NCBI GenBank assembly: GCA_903813345.2
Contig: CAIIXF020000001.1
Coordinates: 24,107,915 to 24,171,914 of the forward strand
Length of the DNA stretch: 64,000 bases
Direction: 5' to 3'
Source: Owenia fusiformis
Taxonomy: Eukaryota; Annelida; Polychaeta; Sabellida; Oweniidae
Shown: positions 12,401 through 27,400 of the stretch, piece after piece
How the letters are laid out: every line of letters starts with the position of its first letter
Numbering within the stretch: the first letter of the stretch is position 1
The notes under the pieces: model-generated
Told to the model about the DNA's origin: nothing
The model's input: the letters and a program-made list of their open reading frames with translations, nothing else
Database searches by the model: none
Program-made: the position numbers and the translations under genes

Positions 12401-15400
12401 TTTATCATCAAGTTATATTTTCGTGTCAGATTAAAATTGCTGTCAAACTTTGAACAAAAACAAATTAAATATTTATTCAAAATGTTGATTATATTCTAAA
12501 TTAGTGCAGACACATTAATGTTCTACTACCTGATATTTTACGTATTTCACAAAAAAATAAACGAAACTTCTCAGGACACTTTGATCTTATGGGTGACATA
12601 TGCTTGATATATACATTGAAGATGGGTGGAGCTCAAATATACATCAGATATATATAGTTAAGATTTTGTTAAGCTGACACCAAACTGAACACTTAAATCT
12701 AAGAAATAAAAGAAAATGAAGGAGGTATTGACTTGAGTGATTATAGTAATCAAAAGTCCTCAATGATATTAGATGAGCCTCAAGATTTTCTCATAGATTC
12801 TCAAGTAGACACTTACCTTATAATAAATTACATAAACAAATTATTTTATGAATAGCCTGGTTACTGAACTCATCATAAATAGTTGAAAACCTTAGAATTA
12901 AGTTAAAAGACATCAAAATCTGTATTAAATAACACAATCACACATCTGTGATGATAAATTCACAATAAGGATAGCCTGATAGTGTGTTATGTTATATATT
13001 CACTCAGGCCATCACTTACAAACTTTGCTTATGCCAAATGTATTAGTCCATTGTGGTCTTGAGGAGTGAATGGGGGACTGGTTCTGGAGGACAGCCCCAA
13101 ATGAACGGGAGCGTGGAGATGATTGAATACCTGCGACAATACATGCTCTATTACTACAACATATTGGGGCACAAACACACAGGGGACAAACACAATATCA
13201 AAACTAAAATTTAACAAGGTTTAACTTTACCATTTGTATTTAAAGAATATGGGCATATAACTAAATATTGAACTTATTGGGGATAATATTTCTATTTTTC
13301 AGTTTTAAGGATACAAAGGTCACCTTTTATTATTAAGAAATTATCATTACTATTAACTTATTCATGGTGCAAAATCTATTTGAAGCTAATCCAATGGAAT
13401 AATAAGGCACCCTTTATAATGACAAATAATTCACTTTATTACACAATTTGACAAGGAAATATTAAAATAGTTTTGGAAAAGAAATGTTCAGTTTCCTACA
13501 CATGGAAATCACAATTAGGCATCAATGTAAGGGGATATTCTCTGGGTCTGGAACAGGCCAAAAAACTAATTAGTTTAACCAAGAATATGTGTTGATGCCT
13601 ATACTGATCTCAGTGCAGTATATGGAGGTAGAAAACCATATGCTACACCTTATAACATAAAAACAGAAGCCATGAGGTAAAACTTGACCATGTCAAAATG
13701 TGAAGTATAATATGTGAGTATAATATGTTGGAGTATTCTTGATTGTGAAACCAGGAAATCTCAACACAGGGAGCTGTCAAACTGAACAATATAAGCTCAA
13801 TAAATTATTTCAACAGATTATTAATATTGGCTGATCTGACCTTAAACATGATTGAAGAATTCACCTGAATTTCAGCAACCCTGATCACCCTTAATTGACT
13901 TATGTTCTCTTTATAGAGATTAATTACATCACTTAAGGTAATCCCTTCATTAAGACAAGGTCGTTCAGATTTGTAATTTACTTATTTTTGTATCATATTT
14001 TCAACTTTGATAACAGATAATACATGTAAAGCAGCCGACATAAATTGCTTAATTAGACCGGGAAAATATAATCAGCCACACCCTGTAATACTTCAAAATT
14101 ATTACCAAGATTGAAAAGGATGAACTTATAGTCTATTCTGGAGTTTTGTATTTTAGGGTCAGAAATAAGCACTGGGGCCCTTTAAGAACAAAACTCAGAA
14201 GATACACTTGTAAGTATATGTACAGGTAAATTCTATCTGAGGAGGAGAGATTTATATCAGTGACTTACCTGAGCCTGAAGACCGACTGGTAGGCATCATG
14301 CTCTTACGTCCTGTGCTAGCCATCATCTTTTTTGGTGCCGCCCCATGGGGTTTGGCGAAATCTGTGTCATCATTTCCCCATAATGCTGCAAATACAAAAT
14401 ATCAAATATGTTAAAAACAAATAAAAATGTTGTATTGCTGAAATATGTTTCCATCTCAACTGGGTGAGAAATTCTAATATTATCAATTGTGCTAATGTCT
14501 GTATAAAATGGGTCAAAATATATATATATTTAATTTCATTACTCAATTGATTCTCAACTGAGAGCAATTAAATTTCAACTGTTAAAGGTAATTTTCAAAT
14601 TCCCATTAAGGTGTAGCTACCAGATATTTCAATGTTGATGATATCACCATATCAAGTAGAATGACCAAGTTATTGAATATAAGGACTAAGGAGGAGGAAG
14701 ATGATAACTCAAAAATGTTGTCTACAACCTTTTTATCACACAAATATTTAAAACTACATATACAAGTTAAAAGGTTGCTTTAAATGTTAGAATAATACCT
14801 CATACAATTTAAAAATCAATTAAATTTGGTTGAGTTGATTAAAAGTACAGACATGTTCAAATATTTAAGTCTTAAATCAGGGTTAAAACTATTTTGAAGT
14901 GTGGCATTTTTGACAGAATGTGATTAACATCATTTTTTGCCTTTGATGCTGTTATTGTTAGTTTAAAAATTCAGTACTTGATCACAAGTGAGTTATAACC
15001 CCAGTTCTCAATGTACATTCATGATGAGATTTATCGAGTTTACATCTGCTGGAACTTGAACTTGAAACTGATGTTATATTACATTCTACCTAAGTCTATG
15101 ATATTTATGAATAAATAAAGAAATGTAGTTCTTCCAAGTACATGTATTGTTGTTTTCTGCATATCAGAAATTCTTTTTGCACCCACTTGAAAATGAAAAA
15201 AATATCATGAAAAATTGGTATACCTCAACCAAATTTTGTTAGAATTGTGAGAAAGAGAATTTTGCACCTGGTACCTATTAGAGAAAAAAACAAGTGAAAT
15301 ACTGAATCATTTGTAAATAAGAGGTTATATCTGGATATCTGGATAATTTGATATCAGCAGGATAAATCTAATACCACAGTCTGTATGTGATGTTTAGACT

Positions 15401-18400
15401 GCAATATAACTTTGGGAATGCTTAACAGTATAGTAAGTACACATCCATCATTTTTCTGGTTAGGTTAAGTTACACCAGCTGCTTTCATGATAAATCTGTT
15501 CAAAAATATACCAATTATACCAATTAGAACAGACAGAAATAAAACAACAAGGATGCACCCTGGGTGTACTCCAAAAATAAAATCAAAAATAAACATTTTT
15601 GAAACCTATATCCACTGGCTCATGAAACAATATAAAAAGAATTCAAATGATTGAACACACAAGATATGATATAAAGCTTGTCAGTTGACCTAGAAAGAAT
15701 CTAGCTTACGCATACCTGTATTATTAAATAGAATTCAAGGTGTTCTTTATATTTATAGTAAACCTATCATTTATCCATGGCTAGCTTGTCACTGTCTATA
15801 GAGGAACAATCATTAGCATAAAAATACCTGGATAAAAAATGAAGACCCAGAAAAAACCGATGACTTGTGGGCAAAAATATACTTTTCACACAGAAGAAGC
15901 TGTTGCAATAAGATTTTATGTATTTTGAAGGAGTGTAAAGTTCAGCTACCTTATGACAGGCTATGGTTAAGTGCTGAAATATGTTGTCCTTTGAAACATA
16001 AACAATCTCAACAAAAATCTAAATATCATGTTAATAAATAATCACCAAATGGTCCAAAACCATCATGTCTATAAAACATATATTTCATTCCCTTCAAATC
16101 TTCTTATCCTCACTTATCTAAATGAGAATCTAAAACTGAAATGAGCAAACTGAAACATTAAAAAAGATATAATAAATTTAATGTTCATGTAAAACAAGAT
16201 AAGATCATTTCCTCATTGCAATTAAAAGTGTTTCTATTTTTTAGTTCAATATCCAAGTTGATGTTTACCTTTGATCTCTTGACTGACCATCAACTATTGA
16301 TGTCCATGTATGTTTATATCCTTAAAACTGAAACATTCATAGTGCATCAACATGAGATACACTTGGTATATGTGAGTATCTAATATGCCAGCTCATCCTC
16401 TGATGAAGAACAAAAACGTTGTATATGAGAAAAACTTGGAGCAAATCAGTAGACAAGAGACTCTACTGTATGAAACAAACCCTCAAGAAATGGCTCAGAT
16501 TCTATATATTTATATAAGCAATGGTCATGTTTCCTCATAGCTGTGCCTGAGACTAACTGGGGTAACATACAGCCACAGATGACAATTGTTACACATTGAA
16601 GGAAGCCTGTCCTCAACACCTGACATATATACATCTTTAAGTTAGATACCATAGAGCATCCCCGTTTCAATAGACTGATTTCACCTAAAAGAGAGCTTCA
16701 CCTACAATACTAGCCTTTGGGCCCCAGGGAACAGAAAACAATGATTTACATGTGCCAATAACAACCTCAAAACATGAGTAAATGTCAACATAGTCTAACA
16801 CCCTTCTCTGCAATTTTGAAAATCAAGAAATACTGATGATTGTAGTACATGAATACACTGCCATTTCATACTATGTAGGTTTGGTTTACAAGTTGTAAAA
16901 AACCAATCAATTTTATTCTGTCAAACAGAAGTTCTGTATCTTTTCTTGTTTTCATTCCCGAGATATATTTAGCAGACATACACAAGGAAGTGTTGAGGTA
17001 GGTCTGGGTGAACTTAACATGTGTTTTTTACAGTTTCACATTCCATCAACATAAGAAATCTAAACTTCCATGAGTTGAGATTTCAAGTTATCTTGGCTTT
17101 CCATATATTAGATTGATAACAGTTCAGTGTAAAGTACAGTGTACTTTGATTTTGGGTTTTGGTATGTTTTAAGTTCATGTGCAATTCTTGCAAACATTCC
17201 AAGATCTTCTCACTTGCAACTGGTTTCAGTTTGGAAAAGGAAGGCAAACATGGCCATGCAGATAAAGACATGATTGAAAACCATAACAAAACTAAGGTCA
17301 GAAAATAACGGGGGAAATATGCAACATTTAGACTAAAATAAGTCTAGTTTGTAAGACTAAAAGGCAACATATTTTACTCCAATGTCCAAGATGTATCTAA
17401 TCAAAAGTCTAACCACTAGTAAAGGTAATATGGTCAGCTGTCATTGTTTCTCACTATTGGCATTCCTTATGGTCCTCAATGACCAGATAAGCTCACTGCC
17501 ACACTCTTACATCAAACAATATAACTTCAGGATCTGAAGACTATTCAAACATTTACCTGCTATATAAATGAAGTATATATGCAAGACAAATAACTCGTAA
17601 TAGGCCACAATGGTAGTTCTTAGAACATTTACAAAACAATCAAAGTTCAAGTTATCATGGTCAAGTAGATCTTCAAGAAGCTAAAAATATTATCTTTGAT
17701 AACCTTATAACAGTAGAAAATCATGAACCCGGCACAAGGAAATAATTTTGAAAGTGAAACACACCTAGGGAAACTTTACACACAATCCCACCTAACAAGG
17801 ATAAAGGAGAATATGTGCCAAGACAGAGTGAATTATCACCACTCACATCAAACATTTGGTTTCTAGTTTCTATTCCTTAGTTATAACATGTAGAAGGGAG
17901 GAGTACCCAGATTGTATGTGTATTTTCCTACCCGTATCCAAAACACAAAACAAAATCAAATGTTGATATTTAGTACATTGTGAAAAGAAACAAATAGTTT
18001 GTTACATTAAGAAGGTCTATCACCTGCACAACCAAAGTTTATGACAGAATAAAGATCAAGAGAAATGGAAAAATAGTTTAATGCCCACTTGACTTTTTTG
18101 AGGAAGGAAGTCTGTATGCTTTTATAAAAAAACATGTTTTATACATATATGTAACATTGAACCCCTTACACATTGTTTCTTAAATATATATTTACCATTC
18201 AATACTTTTAATACAGTGATATGAACTTAAGACCAGATGGCTGATAGGTGGAGATATTGAGTAATGAACTATTTGTAAAGATAACCCCATATGTGAAATC
18301 AGTTAATTATAATTATCATTGCCCAGAGTGCTAATCATTTACATACCTCAATATACATACATATATATGTATTAACATTGGCATACAACATGTATATCTG

Positions 18401-21400
18401 ACTATAACTATAATTGATTTTGATCATCTCATATTATTAGATTGAACAGAATATCATCATCCCATTAATATAAAGCTCTTATAATACATCAATTAACTGA
18501 ACAAAAAAGACCCTGTTCGTGATTAAACAATAAAATATATGTAAACAATATGTATGTTTCAATTTAATCAATAAATATTCTATCAAATTGATTCAATAAA
18601 TCATGCCCAAGAGCTAAACTGTGACAAGTATAAACCCATCTTCACAAACTAATATAACATAAACCACATGTACTTTTACATCTTTCTCAACTAAAACCCA
18701 AAGAAATCATCTTCCTACAAGCACTAAAACCAATAGACAATCAGAAAACTAGTCTAGCTACAAGCTCTTGCGACCCCCTCTCCAATACTTGACTCCGCAC
18801 CTTCTTGCATACAAGAGCGGGTAAAGAAAACAGGGGGTGGGGGTACAGAGTATTGAAGAAGACTATAGGAAAACAAACCAGTGTTTAGGTACATGTACTT
18901 CAAAGAGGGCTATATGAGGGTCAGGATATGTTGTGGAGATTGTTGATTAGATGTATTCAAGGTATAGCAGCAGATCCTCACTCAGGTTGTTTATCTTCAT
19001 TAGGACCATCATCACTATTCAATCAATCCTTCTTCATTTATCTTATTCTAAGATTCCAAATCAAGATTATATTTTATCAAAGCCTGTGAAAACATTACAT
19101 GTTAATAAGACCCAAATGTGAGGTAAGGACAGAAAAGGAGGTCTGGGAACCAGAATGCATCATCACTTCTTTCTAAAGACTTGGCAGGCAACATGGGATC
19201 CCTTAGAAGTGAAGAACTGTGGGATGAGCTACCATGCTATTAGTTAAGGACATTTGAGTGACATTATTTCATGTTTAGCCAGAAGGTAAGAAAAGATAAA
19301 TCGTGTCACAACCATCTAATAAGTTACAGCTCTACCAGGCATTTGTTGATTTTTTTATGAATTTGCTTAAGTAAACAACATCAAAGATCTGGTCAAAAGA
19401 AAAGTATCCAAACTAGACAGTTTTAATAACAACCTGGGGACAATCTTTACATTTGGGATATTTAGCAATAACATAATTATTAACCTCAGATGATATCATG
19501 ATTCAAATCAAGATTTTTTTCTGACTCTCACAATGTAAGGACAAATTATGAGCATATATAAATGGTCTATTTCACACTTTCAAATGTTTAACTGATCTTT
19601 ATAGATACTAAAATTGGCAGCTCAAGGTAGCTAAGTATGAACCTGTACCTGTTTCTACCTGTTGATTAATGAGCCTCTAATTAGTGATGTCATAAGCTTC
19701 AAATAGACTGTGATTAAAGGCCAAACACTAATGAAGAAATAACTAACTGGGTATTATAATATGATAAATATAAGGAGTAATATCAGTTTAATACTATAAG
19801 GTTTCAAGGTCTATCACTTTTCATGATCCTTTCTGGCTCAGTGATGGATAGAGGAAGTTGGATTAAAATATTTGAATTCATCCTTATTTTAAAGTTCACC
19901 ATTAAGTACTAACGGTCAAAACTAACCATCCCTTGTACAGGTTGAGGTTAGAGTACCCACACCCACACAAAGCTATTCAAACAAAATTATATGACTTCTA
20001 TTATCAATTATCAATCATTATATATGTCCCTACTTATCTGGAGTACTTTTATTGATGTGGAGGCAAAGGCAACGATAATAGGTGATTTCAAGTCAGAAAT
20101 GCTGGGGAAGCCAAATAATGAGAAGTTCTTTGTGAAAGTGTTATGCAAATACATACATCTGAAAGTGAAGGCAAATGCTTTGTTACCATTTCTGTTAAAA
20201 GTTATGAAGGTCAACTTCAAACAAGTTAAATCATCAAATCTCCTTTTCAGCTTTTCTCAAGAGCAAGAACTCTAGTATAAACATAGCTTCTTTCACAAGT
20301 GAGGCAGGATAGATCCAACTAGATCCCTGTAGAATTTTCAGAATAACTTAGGTTATTAAAAATGTAAGCCCAGAGTCTCTCATTTTGTTCTGTTTGCTAT
20401 GTGCTTAACCTTCATATTTTTCACATCTCTGAACATCTCAAGTGTTGAATATTGTGATTTCATGTTATATTTGACTGTGAATTAAGTAGTAAGATTGGAG
20501 CCATTGTAGAAGATCAGCTAGATCATATTTCAATAGCTACATGAACAAGCTCTTTCAGTACCTTGCCCTAAAACTTCTCAGGCAACAGGAAAAATAGAAA
20601 TCCAAATAGAAGCATAGGGATAAACTTAATTTGAACTCTAACTGTATTTTTGAGGAAGAAGAGAATAAACAACTGATATATTAGAAATAAGATGCTTGTT
20701 TTTACCAAAACTTTTTTTTATATTCTCAAGTTCCAAGACCAGACTTAAGGCATGCTAAGAAAAATATATCAGTGTTTTTGATCTGCTTTATTGAGACAAT
20801 GAAATGAGACTAGATTGGTATATTGAAGGTATGCATGCTTAGACAGTCAGAGATGAAGCTGATGTTTCTTCCAAACATGAAATACTAAAGATATGATAAA
20901 TGTAAACGGTGACAGGTCAATATTGAACATGATGATATTACAAGTCAATGTTTCAAAACTATGGGCTAAATGTTACATAGTCACATAATTACACAATGCG
21001 TAAAAAATGATTTCCGTTAATTATCAAATCACATGTCGCCTGGAGGTAACCAAACCTTGACAAACATCCAATGTTTCAAAAATAAGTTACCAGAAGTGAC
21101 ATTATCTGCCATGGGTCACATACCATTTGAAATAACAAATGATTACACAAGATTTCAACAATATGGAATTCAGTATCATTATTCAGTATCATATCACATG
21201 TTTCAAAGCATTATATGCTGTTTTCAACCATGTTAATAGATGCACTGGGATTTCTCTACAAGAGTATCTAGGTACCAATAATGACAATGTTTTTAAGCAT
21301 GTCAAAACTAACTCAAGATGACTAAAGAGTCAATCAGAGATATGCTGAACAAACTATGACAATCAACTTTGAAGTTTATCTCACCTACTATAAATATAAT

Positions 21401-24400
21401 ATAATACTTTTAACAAACTTTGACTCCCACAGCCACTCTTACAATTTATATTCTTTGAATCAGGTAAATCCCACAAAACTACTTAAATAATATATGATTA
21501 AGGAAGGAGCATTTGGTAATCCAACAGCAAAATTTGATTATGCTAATAATTTACACAATGACTACTCCAGATTCAGCTCCAATATTAATCTATAATCAAA
21601 CTTCTATGAGCAATGTATATAAATAGTAAAATAATCGCCAATGAATCACATATTCAACATTTATCAAGCACATAACGAGCAACTGATCAATTTGAGCTAA
21701 TATATCAACTTCTATTAATGTGATAAAATATACACCACTAGGAGAAGTCGATATTACATCTTGACTGTTGTACCAAATTAAGACTATCACTTCAACTTTC
21801 ACTAAAAGAGCCCTACTCCGGTAAGTGTTAGTTGAGGTTGCTGTTTGAGCATTCAGAGTGCATGTAATCTTGTAATTTACAATATAATGTCACCTCACAC
21901 CCATATATAGTACAACTCCTGGTACATGCTAGGACAGCACTATTATGACACATGAACAAAGACATGAGAGATTTTTCAAACAGAGAAGTAAGAGCTTTAT
22001 TGTGTCTCCTAAAACATAAACAGAGGTCTGGATGATGTGGGACAAAAAGGAGACGCTGCAATATCCCCTAACAAAAAATTCCAAGCATTTATAAATACCC
22101 CTTTCTCAATAATGCCAATCACAAGATCAATCATTTTAACAATAAATAGAAAATTGACTTTTCTGGATACATCAAAACTTGTGGATTCGAGCTTTCATTC
22201 CCTAACAAGATCACACATCAGTTTCATAACATGAAGGTTAAGGATAACAGTTCACTTACAAGAGACCTGTATATAAATCATATAACAAAACTGTTGGAGT
22301 GTGGATGCACCATTGAGATGCATATGCCCCTGTGATCGGATCAACAGTTAAAGCAAGCTTGGGTTAATCCAAATTGTGGCTCAGGAAGTGTGCAAACATA
22401 GCCATTGTGTTTCTGTTGAAGTATTGCCAACAACACCTACTAAACTTTCTTTTGTGACAACTGTGACAAACTTGCACACTGAAGCTCAAAATATTGCATA
22501 GATTTTTACAATTTCACAAATGGGTCATTGTGTGGTATACCAAAACATGTCATTTTCATAAATTTTAAGGCCATACACAGTAGTAAATACAATCCACAAT
22601 AAAGCTCTTAATTTACTTAACTTTAAGTTAGCTTTGGTTAGTAATGTAGTCAATTAATTAAATGTACTATTGAAATTGTTTAATTAATCAATATTGTAAA
22701 ATATATACCATTGAACCAACATGCTTAATAGCATGCAGAAAACATGCAGTTTCTCACGAACACACAGAATCAAAAATTCATTCATTTTTATAATGTTTTC
22801 CCATACTTCAATTATGACACCTTCTCAATTTATTTTAATATTCAGAATTTGCACTCAATACAAAATAGCCCAGTATAAATATTTACAAAGTGATCATGCA
22901 CTAATATTCATTTTAATGAGAATATGAATGATCTAGAGAATGATTTCTGGAGATCTGTGTCGATGCACTTTCTTATTTCCACAGAGAAAGTATGAAAAGA
23001 GATGTCAGTCCTTGGCCTCTACAAATGCTCTGTCAATATTGTACTTAATCAGAACAGTTAAGACCCCCTCTGAAAAGCAATATTGACAAAAAAGTTAACA
23101 AATTTTTAAATATTTTTAAGTTTCAAGTGACTTATTCTTAGGACTGTTCTTTTAGTGGCTTAGCTATGTATTGAAAGCTTCAAGACCTACAGTTTCAATA
23201 GAAGGGGATTTCACATGCAAATATTTGTAAAGTTTCTACACAGGATAAATCTGACATTATGCTCAATATGAATTCACTTTTAAACTGATTTGAAAAGATG
23301 GGTTCATACGTAACACTATTAATATAATAATAATTCCTAATAGTGTGTATAATGAAAACAACCCCTCCCTTTATATTATACAAGATCTATGTGCTATACC
23401 TTCAAGATGGTAAAGAGTAATAAAGACTGATGAACAATCTAGACATAGAGGACATATGAAACTAAGCAGAGACTGAAGAACCACTAGGAGTTGAGGAACA
23501 ATAAAGAAAACCCAAACTAATAACCAACATCAACCTGTTAAATGATCAAAGCGTCCCAAAGTTGCTATGCTTAAATATGTTCAACTATTTTATATAAACA
23601 GCTTGCTTTAATTTCATTATGAATCACTACCATACTAATTGTATATTTTTTCAAGCCTTCTACAAGGTTGTGACGTGGTAGGTACTCAAATGTATTTTTA
23701 TGCCAATCTGTTACCTGCTCTGCTATGTGGCACACTGTGTAGGTCATTTAACATAACGAGAACTACCTACAATTAAACTTTTCAAACTGTGCCTCACTCT
23801 AACATCAACTGAATGTACAATTCCCAGCGTGATAAAGTAATTTCTTAAGCTACGTGATTTGTGTAGAAAAGACTCAAAGATTGTTATAGCATCTAACATT
23901 GAAACCATTTTAAATAAAATTGCTTTCACAAAAAACTTGCCACATACAAGCCAAGTGCACAAACTACTTAGACTCTCTGAATAAAAAATATAAACTGAGA
24001 AAACACACACTTGAGAAAACATAAACACAGTTTTTAATGTTTGGCAATCTTACAGTATTTCCCCAAACTTCTCATCTGTAAATCCTTCACTGTATGAAAT
24101 CTAAACAAGATCTAATATTAGGTCTTACATGATATCAGGGAGGTTTCAAAAATCACTTTAAGATAGACCTTGTTAAGACACAAGTCTTTATGATAGTTTA
24201 CATGTACAACCAGTGATAAAGATACTATAATGTGCCATTGAGAGCAGGTTGAATATAGTCACACAATGATCAACTGTTTTCACCTGACTCTTTCAAACAC
24301 ATGAGCGGTAATTTTTCATCTTTAGCTACTCCCACGGACACTAATATGACCCTAATGAAGGTTAATAAGTACATTTGATCCTTAGTACCTACAGTCATTT

Positions 24401-27400
24401 AAGGTAGTAAAGTGTATGCTACATTGCCACATATACAGTAAATAAAGGTGATGTCAGTTTAAGACGTCATCCATACCCATCAAGCTGTTGATTAATGTAC
24501 ATGCATCTGTGTTGTCAAAAACCTAACACAGTTAGAATATATCATTCAGATTACTCCATGAACATCACAAAAATCTATGCTTTTTTCTGATTTCCAAACT
24601 TTTGTAGTTGTGTTCAAATATGTTGCTAGAAGTAATGTTACATTTCATATGAATATGGCGTCACACTTGATTAAACATTTGACAGCACATCCAATGGTTT
24701 AGCACACAAATTCACGGCAATGAACTGTGAAATTATTGAGGTAGTGCAAATTATAATATCAAGTCAGCATGGATTTTAGGCTGAACATCCAAATAATACT
24801 ACCTTAACAACTGTCATTTTTTCATACGGTGAATTATCTAAAGAACATCATCCACAAAAAGTTGGAGACTAAAACAATATGTCATCACTCAGAACTTGGA
24901 AATCCAAGATGTGATATCAACCCATGGTGAACATTCAAAGACATTGATCACACCAGATGGATGTAGCAAGTAAGAATGAGGATCACACCTAGAATTTCAT
25001 GAAAGAAAGGTACAGAAAGGGATGAATTGAAATAGGTTGTCATAGGTCAGAGATACATGTACTTTGATGGGACTGCTAAAATATTTGGTTACACAGGTGT
25101 CGTATTTCTCTATCTAACATCAATTTATGATTCATGATCCACAAATTAACTTAGTACATACATGGGATCTTTTTTTAGAAACAAATCAGGTTGCATGCTA
25201 CATATGCTGTGAGAACTTGATTTTCTTAAATGTGGGTGACCATTAATAATAGCTTACTACACTAAGAGAGGGATATCTGTCGCCTTGTTACACAAAAGGT
25301 TATAACATTTTTTACATGCCTTTAATGTATAATTATTATGACCTTTCATGCAGTATTTCTTCTTCTATGGTATATTTTTTCATTATAAAGCCTGGTTTAG
25401 AACTATACTGTGAATGAACGAATTACATGTGTCTTTGAATTGAGTTTTATGAATACAAACCTCTTGGCATTGAAAAGGTAGCTGTTGGAACTGTTAAAAT
25501 ACACACATCCGCCAATAATACACATATCTAACTGCCAAATCCTGCTCCTTTTACCTCTATAAAGCACCTCTAAATGTATGAGAGTATCTTATTGAGAGCT
25601 ATGACGTAGAGTGTACACAGTGTCTGTGTAAAATATAAAATACAACTAACAATGCATCAGAGACAGCTTGTACCGAGGACATGTTAAGGACAAACCCCTA
25701 AATCAATTAAAACTAGGCCAGCAAGGGTAGACCATCAACAAGATTAGAATCATTAAATAATCTCTAAAACTTTCAATGACCCTGGCTGGCACATGCCCTT
25801 ATCTTAATATTATTATTTGTTCAAAAACAAATAGTGTGATATTTTGAAGGGGAAATATGTGCCAAATGGTTATGATTTAGAATTAGCACTATTCAAAGCC
25901 AGATAATAAATGCTTGATATCAGAGATGTATAATACCATTACCTAACCATTTGTTTGGTCTCTTAATCACTAACATAACTTTTGTGCTCTATCTACATGT
26001 GTGTGGACTTTTGAGATTTATTACTGCTAACATTAGTGAGAAATGTCAACCACAGCTATTAATTTGTTGAGTATTTTATGATTATATGATCTTCAATACA
26101 GCTGTTTTTGGCTCTCTTATCCTATTTAATATTTGAAGTATTTATTTCTATACCTTTTTTACTTACAACTGCACATAAAATGTAGTGTGCTGGTACTCTC
26201 ATGTTGGTTTAACAAAAACTAAAAGGGATTGAATAGGCTTGTACTTACAATTTGGGCTTTCTCGAGCTGAATTCTGTACTGCAATAGGGCTGTTTGAAGA
26301 GCTGTGTGTCTTGGAGGTATTCCTGTGTTTCTTGACCGATGCATCAGAGTGATGCGGAGAATTATCTGAGTAATCAGAACGTTCATGAGGAGAACGTTCA
26401 TCGTTAGAGTCAACTATGGTACTACTACTAATATTGATTTCATCTTCGTACAGCTCAAAGTTCATCAGGCTCTCATTGTCAGTGGCATCGGACAATGCCG
26501 GACTGGCACACCGCATACCACGCGGTGAGTTAACCTGAGATCTGCTCCGACCTCTCAAAGAACGTCTATTTCCTGAGTTTTTCTGCAAGCTCTCCAAAGG
26601 GCTCCCACCCTCACCATATAAATATTTGTCCAGATCTGCTGTTGGGGGTCCAGGTATCTTACTACCTGTTTTAGGCCGACCCCGGAATGACCTTCTGGCT
26701 GTGGTGCCTCTCTCACCAACATCACCAGTCTTATTGTCTACATTCTCATTTACATTACCATCATTACTACCAACAGTCTTATTTTTATCCTGTATGGCTT
26801 TATTAGTATCTTCAACAACTATGGTGGGAGTTTTGGGTCGTCGATTTGGAAGTGATTTTCTGAGAGGTGTGTTTCTATTGAAGCTAGAGGTACTGCTTAT
26901 ACTAATACTACTGCCCCTACGTGCAGTGGAGGCTTGAGGTAAGTTGGGTGAAGAAAAGACATTGTCTTCTGTGACTGGACTCTTAGGGCTTGTAAGTTGC
27001 TCGCTACCGCTTTTTACACCACGGGGACCCGGGATATGACTACTGCTTTGGGGTCGATTTTTCATAGATTTCCTCAGTTCAGTTAATCTTTCACCTAGTT
27101 CATCCACTGGGCTTACAGGTCCAGGGGATCTAGGACTCAATGGCTCAGATCTGGAACTTGACCACCCAGACCTGCTGCTCGAGTAGTCTGACCTGTCACT
27201 AGGGGGATTACTACTTTCATTACGTGGACTATGAGAAGTGGTACCATATAAAAAAGCACTCATATCACCATTAGCTGGAACCTTAGGGCTCTTGGGTCTA
27301 CGCTTTACAGTCACTCTAGCATTGCTATTCCTGTTAAACACTTGGGCCCCTGAACCATCTGAGCTAATACTACTTGGGGTAGAGCTGCGTGTCGTAAAAT

